64,000 nt of DNA, taken from the NCBI GenBank assembly GCA_964568585.1, contig CAZMQI010000002.1:1-64000 (forward strand), in the 5' to 3' direction. Numbering within the stretch: the stretch's first letter is position 1; the number at the start of each line of letters is the position of its first letter. A program made the translations under genes and the position numbers. Under the pieces are notes generated by a model, which saw only the letters and a program-made list of their open reading frames with translations, was not told the origin of the DNA and did not search any database. This DNA is from RGZA01 sp964568585. GTDB lineage: Bacteria > Pseudomonadota > Alphaproteobacteria > UBA9219 > RGZA01. Positions 1 through 8,443 of the stretch are shown here, one piece after another.

Positions 1-1500
1 GGATTGCTTTTTATGGGTGTAATCCACCGTTGTCTTTTTGCTGATGGTTTCGCGGTACGCAACTTGCGGTGCGCCAACGGTTGCATCAACCTTATACGTA
101 CGGCGAAGGATATCGACCTTAATTTCAAGATGAAGTTCGCCCATCCCCTTAAGAATGGTTTGGCCGGTTTCTTGATCGGATGTTACGCGGAACGACGGAT
201 CTTCCTGAGCAAGACGAGCAAGTGCAACGCCCATTTTTTCTTGGTCAGCCTTGGTCTTTGGTTCAATCGCAACTTCGATAACTGGATCTGGGAATACCAT
301 GCGTTCCAGAATAACTGGCTTTGCTTCATCGCAAAGTGTTTCACCGGTTGTGGTTTCCTTGAGTGCGGTCAACGCAACGATGTCGCCTGCAAAGGCTTCT
401 TTGATTTCTTCGCGGGTGTTGGCATGCATCAACAACATGCGGCCGATACGTTCGCGCTTATCTTTAATGGTGTTTTGAACATATGAACCTGATTCCAGTT
501 TACCGGAGTAAACGCGGAAGAAGGTCAATGAACCCACGAATGGGTCGGTCATAATCTTGAATGCGAGACCAGCAAACGGTTCATCGTCAGATGCCTTGCG
601 GGTCAGTTCTTCACCTGAATCAGGGTGCACACCCTTCACAGCTGGAATGTCGAGTGGTGAAGGCAAGTAATCAACAACGGCATCCAACATCGGTTGAACG
701 CCCTTGTTCTTGAATGCGGATCCGCACAATACAGGTACGAACTTACGGATGATGCAACCTTTGCGGATGCACATCTTAAGTGTCGCAAGGTCTGGTTCTT
801 GACCGTTCAGATAGGCTTCCATCGCCTTATCATCCATTTCAACTGCCATATCCAACATCTTGGCGCGGTATTCCGCAGCCTTTTCTTTTAAATCATCTGG
901 GATTTCGGTTTCAAAGAATTCTGCGCCCAAGGCTTCGTCTTTCCAAACAACAGCCTTCATCTTGAGAAGATCGACGATACCTTTGTGATCGGCTTCGGTA
1001 CCGATTGGCAACTGGGTGACCAATGGATTTGCGCCAAGGCGGTCAACCATCATGTCTACGGTGCGGTAGAAGTTCGCGCCAGTACGATCCATTTTATTTA
1101 CGAATGCAATACGTGGCACGTTGTACTTGTCGGCTTGGCGCCATACGGTTTCGGATTGCGGCTCAACACCAGCAACCGAGTCATATACAGCGATTGCGCC
1201 ATCGAGTACGCGAAGGGAGCGTTCAACCTCAATGGTGAAGTCAACGTGGCCTGGGGTATCAATGATGTTCAGGCGGTGACCTTGCCAGAAGCAGGTGGTC
1301 GCAGCCGAGGTAATGGTAATACCACGTTCTTGTTCTTGTTCCATCCAATCCATCGTCGCAGCGCCATCATGCACTTCGCCGATTTTGTGAGATTTTCCGG
1401 TATAATAAAGAATACGTTCAGTCGTCGTCGTCTTACCAGCATCGATGTGAGCCATGATGCCGAAGTTGCGGTACTTTTCGAGAGGATACTGACGGGCCAT
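1..1500 (-). CDS. fusA: Elongation factor G (partial, C-terminus outside window)
   Basis: EF-G is the ribosomal translocase GTPase, which moves tRNA and mRNA after peptide bond formation. The 500 visible residues start MARQYPLEKYRNFGIMAHID and carry the GTPase signatures: AHIDAGKTT (G1), DTPGHVDF (G3) and NKMD (G4). They continue into domains II and III. The start is the ATG at 1500, and the reading frame stays open to base 1, so about 200 C-terminal residues are missing. It is the last visible gene of an rpsL-rpsG-fusA operon, 60 bp after rpsG, which is the usual order. Identity is certain; only the 3' end is lost. Confidence 0.98.
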   Translation of the reverse strand, partial: MARQYPLEKYRNFGIMAHIDAGKTTTTERILYYTGKSHKIGEVHDGAATMDWMEQEQERGITITSAATTCFWQGHRLNIIDTPGHVDFTIEVERSLRVLDGAIAVYDSVAGVEPQSETVWRQADKYNVPRIAFVNKMDRTGANFYRTVDMMVDRLGANPLVTQLPIGTEADHKGIVDLLKMKAVVWKDEALGAEFFETEIPDDLKEKAAEYRAKMLDMAVEMDDKAMEAYLNGQEPDLATLKMCIRKGCIIRKFVPVLCGSAFKNKGVQPMLDAVVDYLPSPLDIPAVKGVHPDSGEELTRKASDDEPFAGLAFKIMTDPFVGSLTFFRVYSGKLESGSYVQNTIKDKRERIGRMLLMHANTREEIKEAFAGDIVALTALKETTTGETLCDEAKPVILERMVFPDPVIEVAIEPKTKADQEKMGVALARLAQEDPSFRVTSDQETGQTILKGMGELHLEIKVDILRRTYKVDATVGAPQVAYRETISKKTTVDYTHKKQS

Positions 1501-1560
1501 AACGTTTTCCTAAACCTTAGAACAAATAATTGATTACCTAGACGATTACCAACGCCAACC

Positions 1561-2040
1561 TTACCAACGGTAGTGAGCAAAAGCCTTGTTGGCTTCGGCC
1601 ATACGATGGGTGTCTTCACGCTTCTTGATAGCAGCGCCACGATTGTTGATTGCATCCATAATTTCACCAGCAAGGCGATCAATCATGGTCTTTTCATTGC
1701 GTGAGCGTGCAGCATTAATCATCCAGCGCATCGCAAGTGCAAGACCGCGATCCGGACGAACATCAACCGGAACCTGATACGTAGCACCACCAACGCGGCG
1801 TGAACGAACTTCAAGGAACGGACGAACATTGTTCAGTGCCTTGTGGAAGTTTTCCAAAGGATTGTCATTAGCAACCTTGGTCACTTTTTGAACTTTATCG
1901 AGCGCACCGTAGATGATGCTTTCAGCAACAGACTTCTTGCCGGAAATCATCAACACGTTCATGAACTTGCCGAGGACAAGATCACCGAACTTTGGATCTG
2001 GTAGAATTTCGCGTTTTTCTGCTCTATGACGACGTGACAT
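1561..2040 (-). CDS. rpsG: 30S ribosomal protein S7
   Basis: S7 is a primary 16S rRNA-binding protein of the 30S head and contacts the E-site tRNA and mRNA. The product has 159 residues, close to the usual 156, and begins MSRRHRAEKREILPDPKFGD, the typical S7 start. The region VRSRRVGGATYQVPVDVRP is the conserved beta-hairpin arm. It lies 18 bp downstream of rpsL and 60 bp upstream of fusA in a standard str operon. In other bacteria S7 represses its own operon by binding the rpsL-rpsG spacer. This spacer is only 18 nt, so that mechanism is not evident here. Confidence 0.98.
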   Translation of the reverse strand: MSRRHRAEKREILPDPKFGDLVLGKFMNVLMISGKKSVAESIIYGALDKVQKVTKVANDNPLENFHKALNNVRPFLEVRSRRVGGATYQVPVDVRPDRGLALAMRWMINAARSRNEKTMIDRLAGEIMDAINNRGAAIKKREDTHRMAEANKAFAHYRW

Positions 2041-2058
2041 GTGGTATTCCTTTTAAAA

Positions 2059-2430
2059 TTATTTAGGACGCTTCGCGCCGTATTTGGAGCGACGTTGACG
2101 GCGGTCTTTCACGCCTTGGGTATCGAGGGTGCCGCGAATAATGTGGTAACGAACGCCGGGAAGATCCTTCACACGACCACCACGGATCATCACAACGCTA
2201 TGCTCTTGAAGATTGTGCTTTTCACCAGGAATGTAGCTGATAACTTCAAAGCCATTGGTCAAGCGCACACGTGCAACTTTACGAAGTGCGGAGTTAGGCT
2301 TCTTTGGCGTGGTTGTGTACACGCGGGTGCAAACACCGCGGCGCTGAGGCGATTCTTGCAGAGCAGGAACCTTATCGCGGGTCTTCTTTAAGCCGCGCTT
2401 CTTGCGGATAAGCTGATTAATTGTTGGCAT
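2059..2430 (-). CDS. rpsL: 30S ribosomal protein S12
   Basis: S12 sits at the 30S decoding centre and controls translational accuracy. The ATG at 2430 is chosen because it gives MPTINQLIRKKR, the conserved S12 N-terminus. An AGG-type ribosome binding site (AAAGGA, then AGG) precedes it, and a longer in-frame version would add 13 unconserved residues. The product has 123 residues. Lys43 (PKKPNS) and Lys88 (GGRVKDLPG) are the wild-type residues whose substitution classically gives streptomycin resistance, so none of those changes is present. It is the first gene of the operon, 86 bp after a predicted terminator hairpin. Confidence 0.98.
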   Translation of the reverse strand: MPTINQLIRKKRGLKKTRDKVPALQESPQRRGVCTRVYTTTPKKPNSALRKVARVRLTNGFEVISYIPGEKHNLQEHSVVMIRGGRVKDLPGVRYHIIRGTLDTQGVKDRRQRRSKYGAKRPK

Positions 2431-2502
2431 ACGCCTAATTCCTTTTAAAGTTCTTTGATTTTCAAGCACTTAGGTAAAAAAGCACCGAAAAATCAAAACA
2501 TT

Positions 2503-2539
2503 CCAAACAAAAAATGCCAAAAGCAAAATTGCTTTTGGC
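2503..2539 (-). terminator. Rho-independent terminator upstream of rpsL
   Basis: On the minus strand, GCCAAAAGCAA is followed after two bases by its exact reverse complement (2516-2539). A T-rich run, ATTTTTTGTTT, follows. This is a strong intrinsic terminator shape. It ends the structured RNA candidate at 2541-2650 before rpsL begins, so it either terminates an independent small RNA or acts as an attenuator for the str operon. Confidence 0.8.
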
Positions 2540-2540
2540 T

Positions 2541-2650
2541 TTAGGAGAGAAACTGACCTCTGCAACAACAACTCCGCTTTCTCAACCCGTAAATGGTTAC
2601 GGGGGCGGAGGTGGCAACCTTGAGGCTTAAAGCCAGTGGCTTCTCTCAGA
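2541..2650 (-). ncRNA. Candidate structured RNA upstream of rpsL
   Basis: Read on the minus strand, this stretch folds into a rod with several nested helices. An outer stem pairs GAGAGAAGC (2639-2647) with GTTTCTCTC (2545-2553). CCTC pairs with GAGG. CTCCGC pairs with GCGGAG. The tip is a perfect hairpin of CCCGTAA and TTACGGG around CCAT. It is followed within a few bases by an intrinsic terminator. A 65-codon reading frame crosses it but looks like no protein family. I cannot match it to 6S RNA, SRP RNA, tmRNA or a known riboswitch by eye. It could be a small RNA or a leader/attenuator. The pairing is seen; the function is inference. Confidence 0.5.
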
Positions 2651-3125
2651 ACAAAACTCGCCTTCATTTAGCAGGATTACGCACAGCACATGGTAAAACA
2701 ACTAAAAAGCCTTTGTTTATTGTGTTTTTTGCAAAGTTTGACCTGTTGAAATAACGCAATATTCAGAAAGCGCGCGGATATTATGTATTCGGCCCAGCCC
2801 CGTCAAGCGCTTATTTAAAGGCTTTTTTAATTTATTGGCCACATGGATTGAGTGTTAGGTTTATCATCAAAACCCCAATAATCAGGCCCTTAATCGCTTG
2901 TCACGGACAACTAACTCTCAGCCTTATTTTCTGTCAAGGCGGTCTATTTTCTACAATTAATTTTGTCAAAAACTGTTCTGGGTGCAAGAAGATATCCAGA
3001 ACGATTCATGCGTTCCAACAAACTGACCTTGGTTAGTTGATGTGGTTAGCGCCTGCACACCTAAATTCAAAATTCTTCAATTATCCAGTGCACAGCCAAC
3101 CTCAAATCCCTTATTAGAATGTGGG
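2651..3125. other. Non-coding region between the str operon leader and the TSUP gene
   Basis: This is an AT-rich divergent intergenic region with no convincing gene. Short reading frames here lack ribosome binding sites and family resemblance. One inverted repeat is visible: GTTCTGG at 2975-2981 and CCAGAAC at 2996-3002 with a 14-base loop. It is not followed by a T-run. Promoters for the minus-strand RNA and the plus-strand transporter must lie here, but I cannot place them with confidence. Confidence 0.5.
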
Positions 3126-3908
3126 ATGATAGAAACAGATTTTTTGCATCTTGCCCTGCTCTTTGGTCTTGCGGTGGTTGCCGCGACAATCGATGCAATG
3201 GCAGGCGGCGGTGGATTACTCACCGTGCCGGGCTTGATGGCAACTGGGCTTGATCCCGTCACGGCGCTTGCCACCAATAAATTCCAAGGAACGTTCGGCG
3301 CGCTCAGTTCCACCTATCGCTTTTGGCGTGCAGGAAAACTGGATATAAAAAAATATTTACCCTCTGCTGCGTTCGCTTTTGCAGGCGGTCTTGCTGGCGC
3401 TGCGATGGTGATGGTTGTAAATCCCGATACGCTGAAAAGCATCATTCCGTTTTTGCTCATCGCCATCGCGTGTTGGGTTTTATTCAGCCCGAAGCTTGGC
3501 GATGTCGAAGCTGTCGCAAAAATTCCCTTCACCCTATATATGGGTTTTATTATCCCTTTTATTGGGTTTTATGATGGTTTTTTGGGACCGGGCGCAGGCA
3601 GTTTTTATGCGCTTAGCGCGGTTGCATTGCTGGGTTTAAAACTGGATGAAGCAACCGCACGTGCCAAACTTTATAATCTGATGAGCAATTTTGCGCCGCT
3701 ATTATTTTTTCTGGCGCAGGGAAAAATATTCTGGTTATTCGGCGGCGTGATGGCAGTTGGAAATATCATCGGCGGGCAAATTGGCGCACGTCTTGTCATT
3801 CACCATGGAACGGGGCTCATTCGTCCAATCTTGGTTATCATGTCCTTCGCCATGAGCGCGAAACTCTTATGGCAGCAAGGCATCTTGCAGAAACTGTTCA
3901 ATGTCTGA
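3126..3908 (+). CDS. TSUP family (TauE/SafE) membrane transporter, copy 1
   Basis: TSUP proteins are inner-membrane permeases, often linked to export or uptake of sulfite, sulfoacetate or other organosulfur anions. The product has 260 residues, multiple hydrophobic segments and the family signature AMAGGGGLLTVP near the N-terminus. A related second half follows (FYDGFLGPGAGSFYAL), as expected for the inverted repeat of the family. The ATG at 3126 is chosen because the 28 residues upstream are not transporter-like. Its 3' end overlaps the next, paralogous gene by 8 bp, so the pair is probably one transcriptional unit. The substrate cannot be told from sequence. Confidence 0.85.
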   Translation: MIETDFLHLALLFGLAVVAATIDAMAGGGGLLTVPGLMATGLDPVTALATNKFQGTFGALSSTYRFWRAGKLDIKKYLPSAAFAFAGGLAGAAMVMVVNPDTLKSIIPFLLIAIACWVLFSPKLGDVEAVAKIPFTLYMGFIIPFIGFYDGFLGPGAGSFYALSAVALLGLKLDEATARAKLYNLMSNFAPLLFFLAQGKIFWLFGGVMAVGNIIGGQIGARLVIHHGTGLIRPILVIMSFAMSAKLLWQQGILQKLFNV

Positions 3909-4698
3909 AACTACGCTTGCAGATACTAATCTTTGGCATATGGTTTTTCTACTTATCATGGGTCTGGTCGCGGGCACCATCAATGCGATGGCGGGCGGCG
4001 GTGGATTGCTGACCATCCCCAGTTTCATGGCGCTTGGCCTATCGCCGCTGCAGGCAATTGCCACCAACTTTCCCACCGCAATTGCAGCTAATTCCAGTGC
4101 TTCGTTACGCTTTTGGCAACATGGCGAATTAAATTTAAAAGTGGAATTGCCGCGTGCGCTTATCGCCCTCGCTTTTGGTATTCTGGGCGGCATATTAGTG
4201 CAACATATTCCCAATGATTTTTTAAAAATCCTTGTTCCTGTCTTGCTCATTTTAATCTGCATCTGGCTGGTGACCAACCCGCAAGCGGGCCATGCCGCTG
4301 GCTCGGCGCGCATCTCGCCCGCTATCTACACCTTCTGTGCGTTGCCACTTCTTGGATTATATGACGGATTTTTCGGCCCGTGCTCCGGCACATTTTATGC
4401 GCTCAGCGCTGTATCGTTGCTTGGTACAACGCTGTCACGTGCCACGGCAAATGCGAAATTTTATAATACCTTTGGTGGTATGGGTGGCTTTCTCAGCTTC
4501 ATCGGCAGCCCACATATTCATTGGGTTTATGCAGCCGTAGTGATGGTAGGAACCTTTGCCGGCTCCTATATCGGCGCATCTTTGGTCATCAAACATGGCA
4601 CCAAACTGGTGCGGATTGCACTGGTGGTTGTGTCGATGGGAATGAGTGTTAAACTGCTATTTGATCAACCTTTCTTTCAAAAATTGTTCACGACATGA
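3901..4698 (+). CDS. TSUP family (TauE/SafE) membrane transporter, copy 2
   Basis: This is a 265-residue paralogue of the preceding permease. It shares AMAGGGGLLTIP, the LYDGFFGPCSGTFYALSAV segment and the IGASLVIKHGT motif near the C-terminus. The ATG lies inside the end of copy 1 (8-bp overlap), and the stop overlaps rsmE in an ATGA junction, which suggests translational coupling of all three. A tandem duplication is the simplest origin. The two copies may form a heteromer or may have split substrates; neither can be decided here. Confidence 0.85.
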   Translation: MSETTLADTNLWHMVFLLIMGLVAGTINAMAGGGGLLTIPSFMALGLSPLQAIATNFPTAIAANSSASLRFWQHGELNLKVELPRALIALAFGILGGILVQHIPNDFLKILVPVLLILICIWLVTNPQAGHAAGSARISPAIYTFCALPLLGLYDGFFGPCSGTFYALSAVSLLGTTLSRATANAKFYNTFGGMGGFLSFIGSPHIHWVYAAVVMVGTFAGSYIGASLVIKHGTKLVRIALVVVSMGMSVKLLFDQPFFQKLFTT

Positions 4699-5405
4699 TA
4701 CGGCTCTTTGTCAGTGCAGATTGCTCCGCCTCGTCATCCTTCCCCTTGGATGAAAAGCAAAGTCATTACCTGAAGCATGTGATGCGCCAGAATGATGGCG
4801 ACGAGATTTTGGTGTTCAATGGGCGCGATGGCGAATGGCAAGGCACGCTTGCTATCACCAAGAAAAGCGTTGTGGTGACCACCCACAAACAAACACGCAA
4901 ACAAATCAATGAAGGCCAATTAACGCTGCTATTTGCGCCCATCAAACGCGGGCATGGCGATATAGCAATCGAAAAAGCCAGCGAACTGGGCGCATCCGAA
5001 CTTTACCCCATCATCACGGAGCGCACGGTTGTAACGCGTGTTCCAACCGAACGATACGAAGCGATTGCGATTGAAGCGGCCGAACAATGCGAACGCCTAT
5101 CCGTTCCAAAAATTCATGACGCACAAAAGCTGGATGTGCTTTTAAAAAACTGGAACCCCAACAAACATATCTTGTTATGTGCCGAAGCAGGCGATGCCAC
5201 GCCGATTGCAACGGCAATGGCATCCATGAATATGCCAGCCTTGGCGGTAATGGTCGGCCCCGAAGGCGGCTTCAGCGATAAAGAATTTCAGGTGCTGCGC
5301 GCCCTCCCCTTCGTTACGCCTGTAACCTTAGGACCGCGCATTTTACGCGCTGATACGGCGGCCATTTCGGCCCTCAGCATTATTCAGGCCCTAAAAAAGG
5401 ACTAG
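4695..5405 (+). CDS. rsmE: 16S rRNA (uracil-1498-N3)-methyltransferase RsmE
   Basis: RsmE is a cytoplasmic SPOUT-fold methyltransferase that methylates U1498 in the decoding region of 16S rRNA using S-adenosylmethionine. The 236-residue length is normal. The C-terminal trefoil-knot motifs are present: VMVGPEGGFSDKEF and LGPRILRADTAAISAL. The N-terminal PUA-like part contains the typical LPLxxxQxHYLxxVxR pattern, here LDEKQSHYLKHVMRQ. It overlaps the upstream TSUP gene by 4 bp (ATGA). The functional link with the transporters is unclear and may be simple operon packing. Confidence 0.95.
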   Translation: MIRLFVSADCSASSSFPLDEKQSHYLKHVMRQNDGDEILVFNGRDGEWQGTLAITKKSVVVTTHKQTRKQINEGQLTLLFAPIKRGHGDIAIEKASELGASELYPIITERTVVTRVPTERYEAIAIEAAEQCERLSVPKIHDAQKLDVLLKNWNPNKHILLCAEAGDATPIATAMASMNMPALAVMVGPEGGFSDKEFQVLRALPFVTPVTLGPRILRADTAAISALSIIQALKKD

Positions 5406-5495
5406 CCCCCTATCCATAGGGTGAAATTTTAAACCTTTGCCCTATATTACGGTTTCAGTGATTAATACCGCCACTCTGACCCTTTATGGCCTTGA

Positions 5496-6860
5496 ATGTC
5501 TGTTCTCCCAACCCAAGCTGATGAAATTATCGAGAACAAAGCCCAGCTGGTGGCATACCACGCATCGGGCGCAAAACCGAAAAACGGTTTGTTGATTGGC
5601 ACCGAGCATGAAAAATTTGTGATTGATACGAAGACCAATAAGGTCGTTCCTTATGATGGCGCGAATGGCATTAAAGCATTGCTTGAAGGCATGACGCGCT
5701 TTGGTTTTGACAAAGTCATGGAAGGCGACACGCTGATTGGCTTAACACGTGGCCGTGAAAGCATATCCCTAGAACCAGCAGGCCAATACGAATTATCAGG
5801 CGCACCACTCAGTAATTTGCATGAGATGAGCGATGAGCTGGATAAGCATATCGATGAAAGTACGCAAATCGCCAAAGAACTTGGCGTAACCTTCATGCCG
5901 ATTGGCTATCACCCCACCGCAGACATCAATGAATTGCCATGGATGCCAAAGGGCCGCTACAAAATCATGCGCGACTATATGCCGAAAGTGGGTGGACGCG
6001 GGCTGGAGATGATGCAGCTCACATGCACGACGCAGGCGAATTTAGATTTCACAGACGAAACCGATATGGTTCGCAAGATGCGCGTCAGCCTTGCATTGCA
6101 GCCGATTGCCGCAGCGTTATTTGCCAACTCGCCGTTTGCCAAAGGCAAGCTTTCCGGCCGCTATGGCAACCGTTTTAGCGTATGGGCAGATGTCGATGCA
6201 GCACGTTGCGGTATACCGCCTGTAGTATTTGAAGACGGATTTAATTTTGAACGCTATGTCGATTACGCACTCGATGTGCCGATGTATTTCGTCTACCGCG
6301 ACGGAAAATACATTGATACCGCCGGTCAATCCTTCGGCGATTTCATGGCAGGAACATTACCGGCATTGCCCGGTGAAAAACCGATGATGTTCGATTACAT
6401 GAACCATCTCACCACTATGTTCCCTGATGTACGTTTGAAAACCTATATCGAAATGCGCGGCGCGGATGTCGGCAATGCCGCGATGATCAAAGCTTTGCCT
6501 GCCCTGTGGGTCGGATTGCTGTATGATGATACCGCGTTTAATCAAACGGAAGCGTTGGTGAAGAGCTGGAGCTTGCAGCAGATCAATGAAGCCAGAGCGA
6601 ATGTTCCAGGCCAAGGCATGGACACCATGCTGGGCGGCCAAAAAGTGTTCGCAATTGCCAAGCAAATTGTCACGCTTTCCGTGCAGGGTTTACGCCGCCG
6701 TGCACTTCGTAACCCCAATGGCGCAGATGAAACGCGTTATCTTGAACCCTTATTAACGCTGCTGGATATTGAACAAACCGAGGCAGAACGGCTCATCAGC
6801 CTGTTCAATGGGCAATGGAATCACGACATCAATCCGGTATTTCAAGCAGTAAAACTGTAG
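5496..6860 (+). CDS. gshA: Glutamate-cysteine ligase (alphaproteobacterial/plant type)
   Basis: This enzyme catalyses the first, ATP-dependent step of glutathione synthesis, joining glutamate and cysteine. The 454-residue product has the class features: the N-terminal IGTEHEKFV segment, GRESISLEPAGQYELSGAP, and EMRGADVGNAAM in the C-terminal half. Length and motifs fit the alphaproteobacterial and plant GshA group rather than enterobacterial GshA. The start is the ATG at 5496, 90 bp after rsmE; no strong ribosome binding site is visible. No gshB is in the window. Confidence 0.95.
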   Translation: MSVLPTQADEIIENKAQLVAYHASGAKPKNGLLIGTEHEKFVIDTKTNKVVPYDGANGIKALLEGMTRFGFDKVMEGDTLIGLTRGRESISLEPAGQYELSGAPLSNLHEMSDELDKHIDESTQIAKELGVTFMPIGYHPTADINELPWMPKGRYKIMRDYMPKVGGRGLEMMQLTCTTQANLDFTDETDMVRKMRVSLALQPIAAALFANSPFAKGKLSGRYGNRFSVWADVDAARCGIPPVVFEDGFNFERYVDYALDVPMYFVYRDGKYIDTAGQSFGDFMAGTLPALPGEKPMMFDYMNHLTTMFPDVRLKTYIEMRGADVGNAAMIKALPALWVGLLYDDTAFNQTEALVKSWSLQQINEARANVPGQGMDTMLGGQKVFAIAKQIVTLSVQGLRRRALRNPNGADETRYLEPLLTLLDIEQTEAERLISLFNGQWNHDINPVFQAVKL

Positions 6861-6864
6861 GCGC

Positions 6865-7680
6865 TTAAACTTTAATTGGTTTAGCTTGCTGTTTCTGCAT
6901 GCGTAGCAAAATCAAAATTACAGCCACGGTCACGCCATAAAACACCAATTGCATCGCATTGGGCTGAGCGATGTACCCCACCAGCGCGGCCAGAAATTGG
7001 CCTGGCAAACTAGCTTCCGGTAAAATCGCGCTGCTATCCCACACATTATCGTAAAGCGAGGGAAGGAAACCCGCCTGAATGAGTTTATCGGCGCCACGCG
7101 CTGCCATGCCTGCCGCAATCAACATCAACACCACATTGGTTGCCGAGAATAAATGTTTGAGGGAGAGCTTCAGGAAACCGATATAGAGCAACCATCCCGC
7201 AATAATACCTGTTGCAAGGCCAAGCAGCAAACCAAGCAGCAAATTCTGCACATCGCCTGCCGCTGCCATGCCCTGCAGGAACAGAACCACTTCGCTGCCT
7301 TCGCGCAACACAGCCAAGGCCACCACGGTTGCCAGTGCGAATAATGATTTTCTGCCGGCCACAACGGCGGCACCAACTTCCTTCATTTCACACACCATTT
7401 CACGGCCATGCTTTTGCATCCAGATGATATGCCATGACAGCAAGCCAACCACCGTGAACATAATTCCAGCGTGGAATAATTCCTGACCTAAGCCAGAAAA
7501 TGCGCCGGATAACTGGGTAGTGAACATGGCGACAAGACAGGAACCAATACAGCCCGCAGCAACGCCGCCAAAGATCATCTGTAAACGGTTATGCACGCCT
7601 TTGGTTGCAGCCAGAATAACGGATACAATAAGTGCCGCTTCGAGTACTTCACGGAAGACGATAATCGCTGCAGCAAACAT
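6865..7680 (-). CDS. FTR1/EfeU-type iron permease
   Basis: This 271-residue inner-membrane protein has about seven hydrophobic segments and both iron-binding motifs of the FTR1 family: R10-E-V-L-E14 in the first helix and R126-E-G-S-E130 in a later helix. Family members carry iron across the inner membrane, often with a periplasmic cupredoxin or EfeO partner. Here the cupredoxin gene lies directly upstream on the same strand (42-bp gap), and a Fur-like box precedes both. An iron-regulated two-gene operon is the natural reading. I see no EfeB-type peroxidase. Confidence 0.92.
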   Translation of the reverse strand: MFAAAIIVFREVLEAALIVSVILAATKGVHNRLQMIFGGVAAGCIGSCLVAMFTTQLSGAFSGLGQELFHAGIMFTVVGLLSWHIIWMQKHGREMVCEMKEVGAAVVAGRKSLFALATVVALAVLREGSEVVLFLQGMAAAGDVQNLLLGLLLGLATGIIAGWLLYIGFLKLSLKHLFSATNVVLMLIAAGMAARGADKLIQAGFLPSLYDNVWDSSAILPEASLPGQFLAALVGYIAQPNAMQLVFYGVTVAVILILLRMQKQQAKPIKV

Positions 7681-7722
7681 TATATATGTGTCCTGATGTA
7701 TGTTTTACTTAATAGCCAATAC

Positions 7723-8100
7723 TTACTTAACTGTAAGCGTGCCCTTGGCAAGATCTTCGTGGTATTCACCGAAATATTTATAAACACCAGGCTTTAATGG
7801 ACCGACATTCACAGTGATAGTGCCATTTCCAGGAACAATTTTTTCGCGGCGCATGTCATTGCTTTCGAATTCTTCAGCAGTCGCATCCTGATTGATGACG
7901 GTAATGGTGAATTTCTGGTTCGCGGGCGCTTCCACTTCAGTCTTGTCGAACTTGTGGTCTTTCAGCGTGAGCGTGATGTTGTGAACTGCAGCAGCTTGCG
8001 ACGCAGCTGGAACTTCAAGGGCAAATGCCTTACCTGCGATAACGATTCCAAACACCATAACAGCAACAACGGCTACATAAAGTCTGACCCAGTTTTTCAT
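7723..8100 (-). CDS. Periplasmic cupredoxin-domain protein (EfeO N-domain-like)
   Basis: This 125-residue protein starts with a signal peptide (MKNWVRLYVAVVAVMVFGIV, then cleavage near AFA-LE). A single cupredoxin-like beta-sandwich domain follows. The pattern ITVINQDATAEEFES and PGVYKYFGEYHED matches the iron-uptake cupredoxins linked to FTR1 permeases. The ATG at 8100 is preferred over an upstream TTG because AAGGA lies eight bases before it. It probably presents or oxidises iron (or copper) for the adjacent permease. It lacks the M75 peptidase-like domain of full-length EfeO. Confidence 0.88.
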   Translation of the reverse strand: MKNWVRLYVAVVAVMVFGIVIAGKAFALEVPAASQAAAVHNITLTLKDHKFDKTEVEAPANQKFTITVINQDATAEEFESNDMRREKIVPGNGTITVNVGPLKPGVYKYFGEYHEDLAKGTLTVK

Positions 8101-8138
8101 CTTCAATCCTTATCGTGTGTGATGACCTTGTATGTCTT

Positions 8139-8157
8139 TAATTCTCATTCTCAATTT
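8139..8157 (-). promoter_or_regulatory. Fur-like box upstream of the iron-uptake pair
   Basis: The minus strand reads AATTGAGAATGAGAATTAA about 40 bases before the cupredoxin start. The tandem GAGAAT-GAGAAT hexamers resemble the GATAAT repeats of Fur boxes. Given the iron permease operon immediately downstream, iron-responsive repression by Fur is likely. It is a match by eye, not a scored site. Confidence 0.55.
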
Positions 8158-8443
8158 TGGTTTTTAAAAGGGGCGGATTGCCGCATTAAAACCATCATGA
8201 TGTTGCCGCTCCTACGCGGCAGTGGTTTATATAACCCACCGGCCTATTGTTGCAAGTCATTATTAATATCATGTGTATATCATATAAGTCGTTGTTTTCA
8301 TTCCGTTAACCTAATAATTTAAGACATTGATTTTAAAGAATAAAACTGGTCATACAAGCCAATCTTAATTCAAAATTAAGCAGAATTACATAAAATTGTT
8401 TCAATAGTTTCTTTTAGGCATGTATTGAGGAACGATTGGTTTT
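8158..8443. other. Non-coding divergent region between the iron operon and the peptidase pair
   Basis: No gene is seen. Two inverted repeats stand out. A GC hairpin pairs TGCCGC with GCGGCA (about 8203-8221) and has no T-run. CTTAATT-CAA-AATTAAG at 8364-8380 has perfect seven-base arms about 65 bases before the M15-like gene and looks like a dimeric regulator operator. The ribosome binding site GAGGAAC lies before the ATG at 8444. Confidence 0.45.

Noticed and set aside
1..1533. Several plus-strand frames of 60-180 codons
   Set aside because: They are antisense shadows of fusA, which has full-length conserved motifs on the minus strand.
2541..2650. 6S RNA, SRP RNA or TPP riboswitch as identity of the structured RNA
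   Set aside because: It is too short for 6S and lacks the SRP GGAAG/GCAG loops and the TPP core. The CTGAGAG string alone is not enough.
2470..2667. 65-codon minus-strand reading frame before rpsL
   Set aside because: It crosses the base-paired RNA and the terminator, has no family resemblance and is better explained as non-coding.
2848..3036. 62-codon plus-strand reading frame
   Set aside because: No ribosome binding site, no recognisable sequence, and low-complexity AT-rich context.
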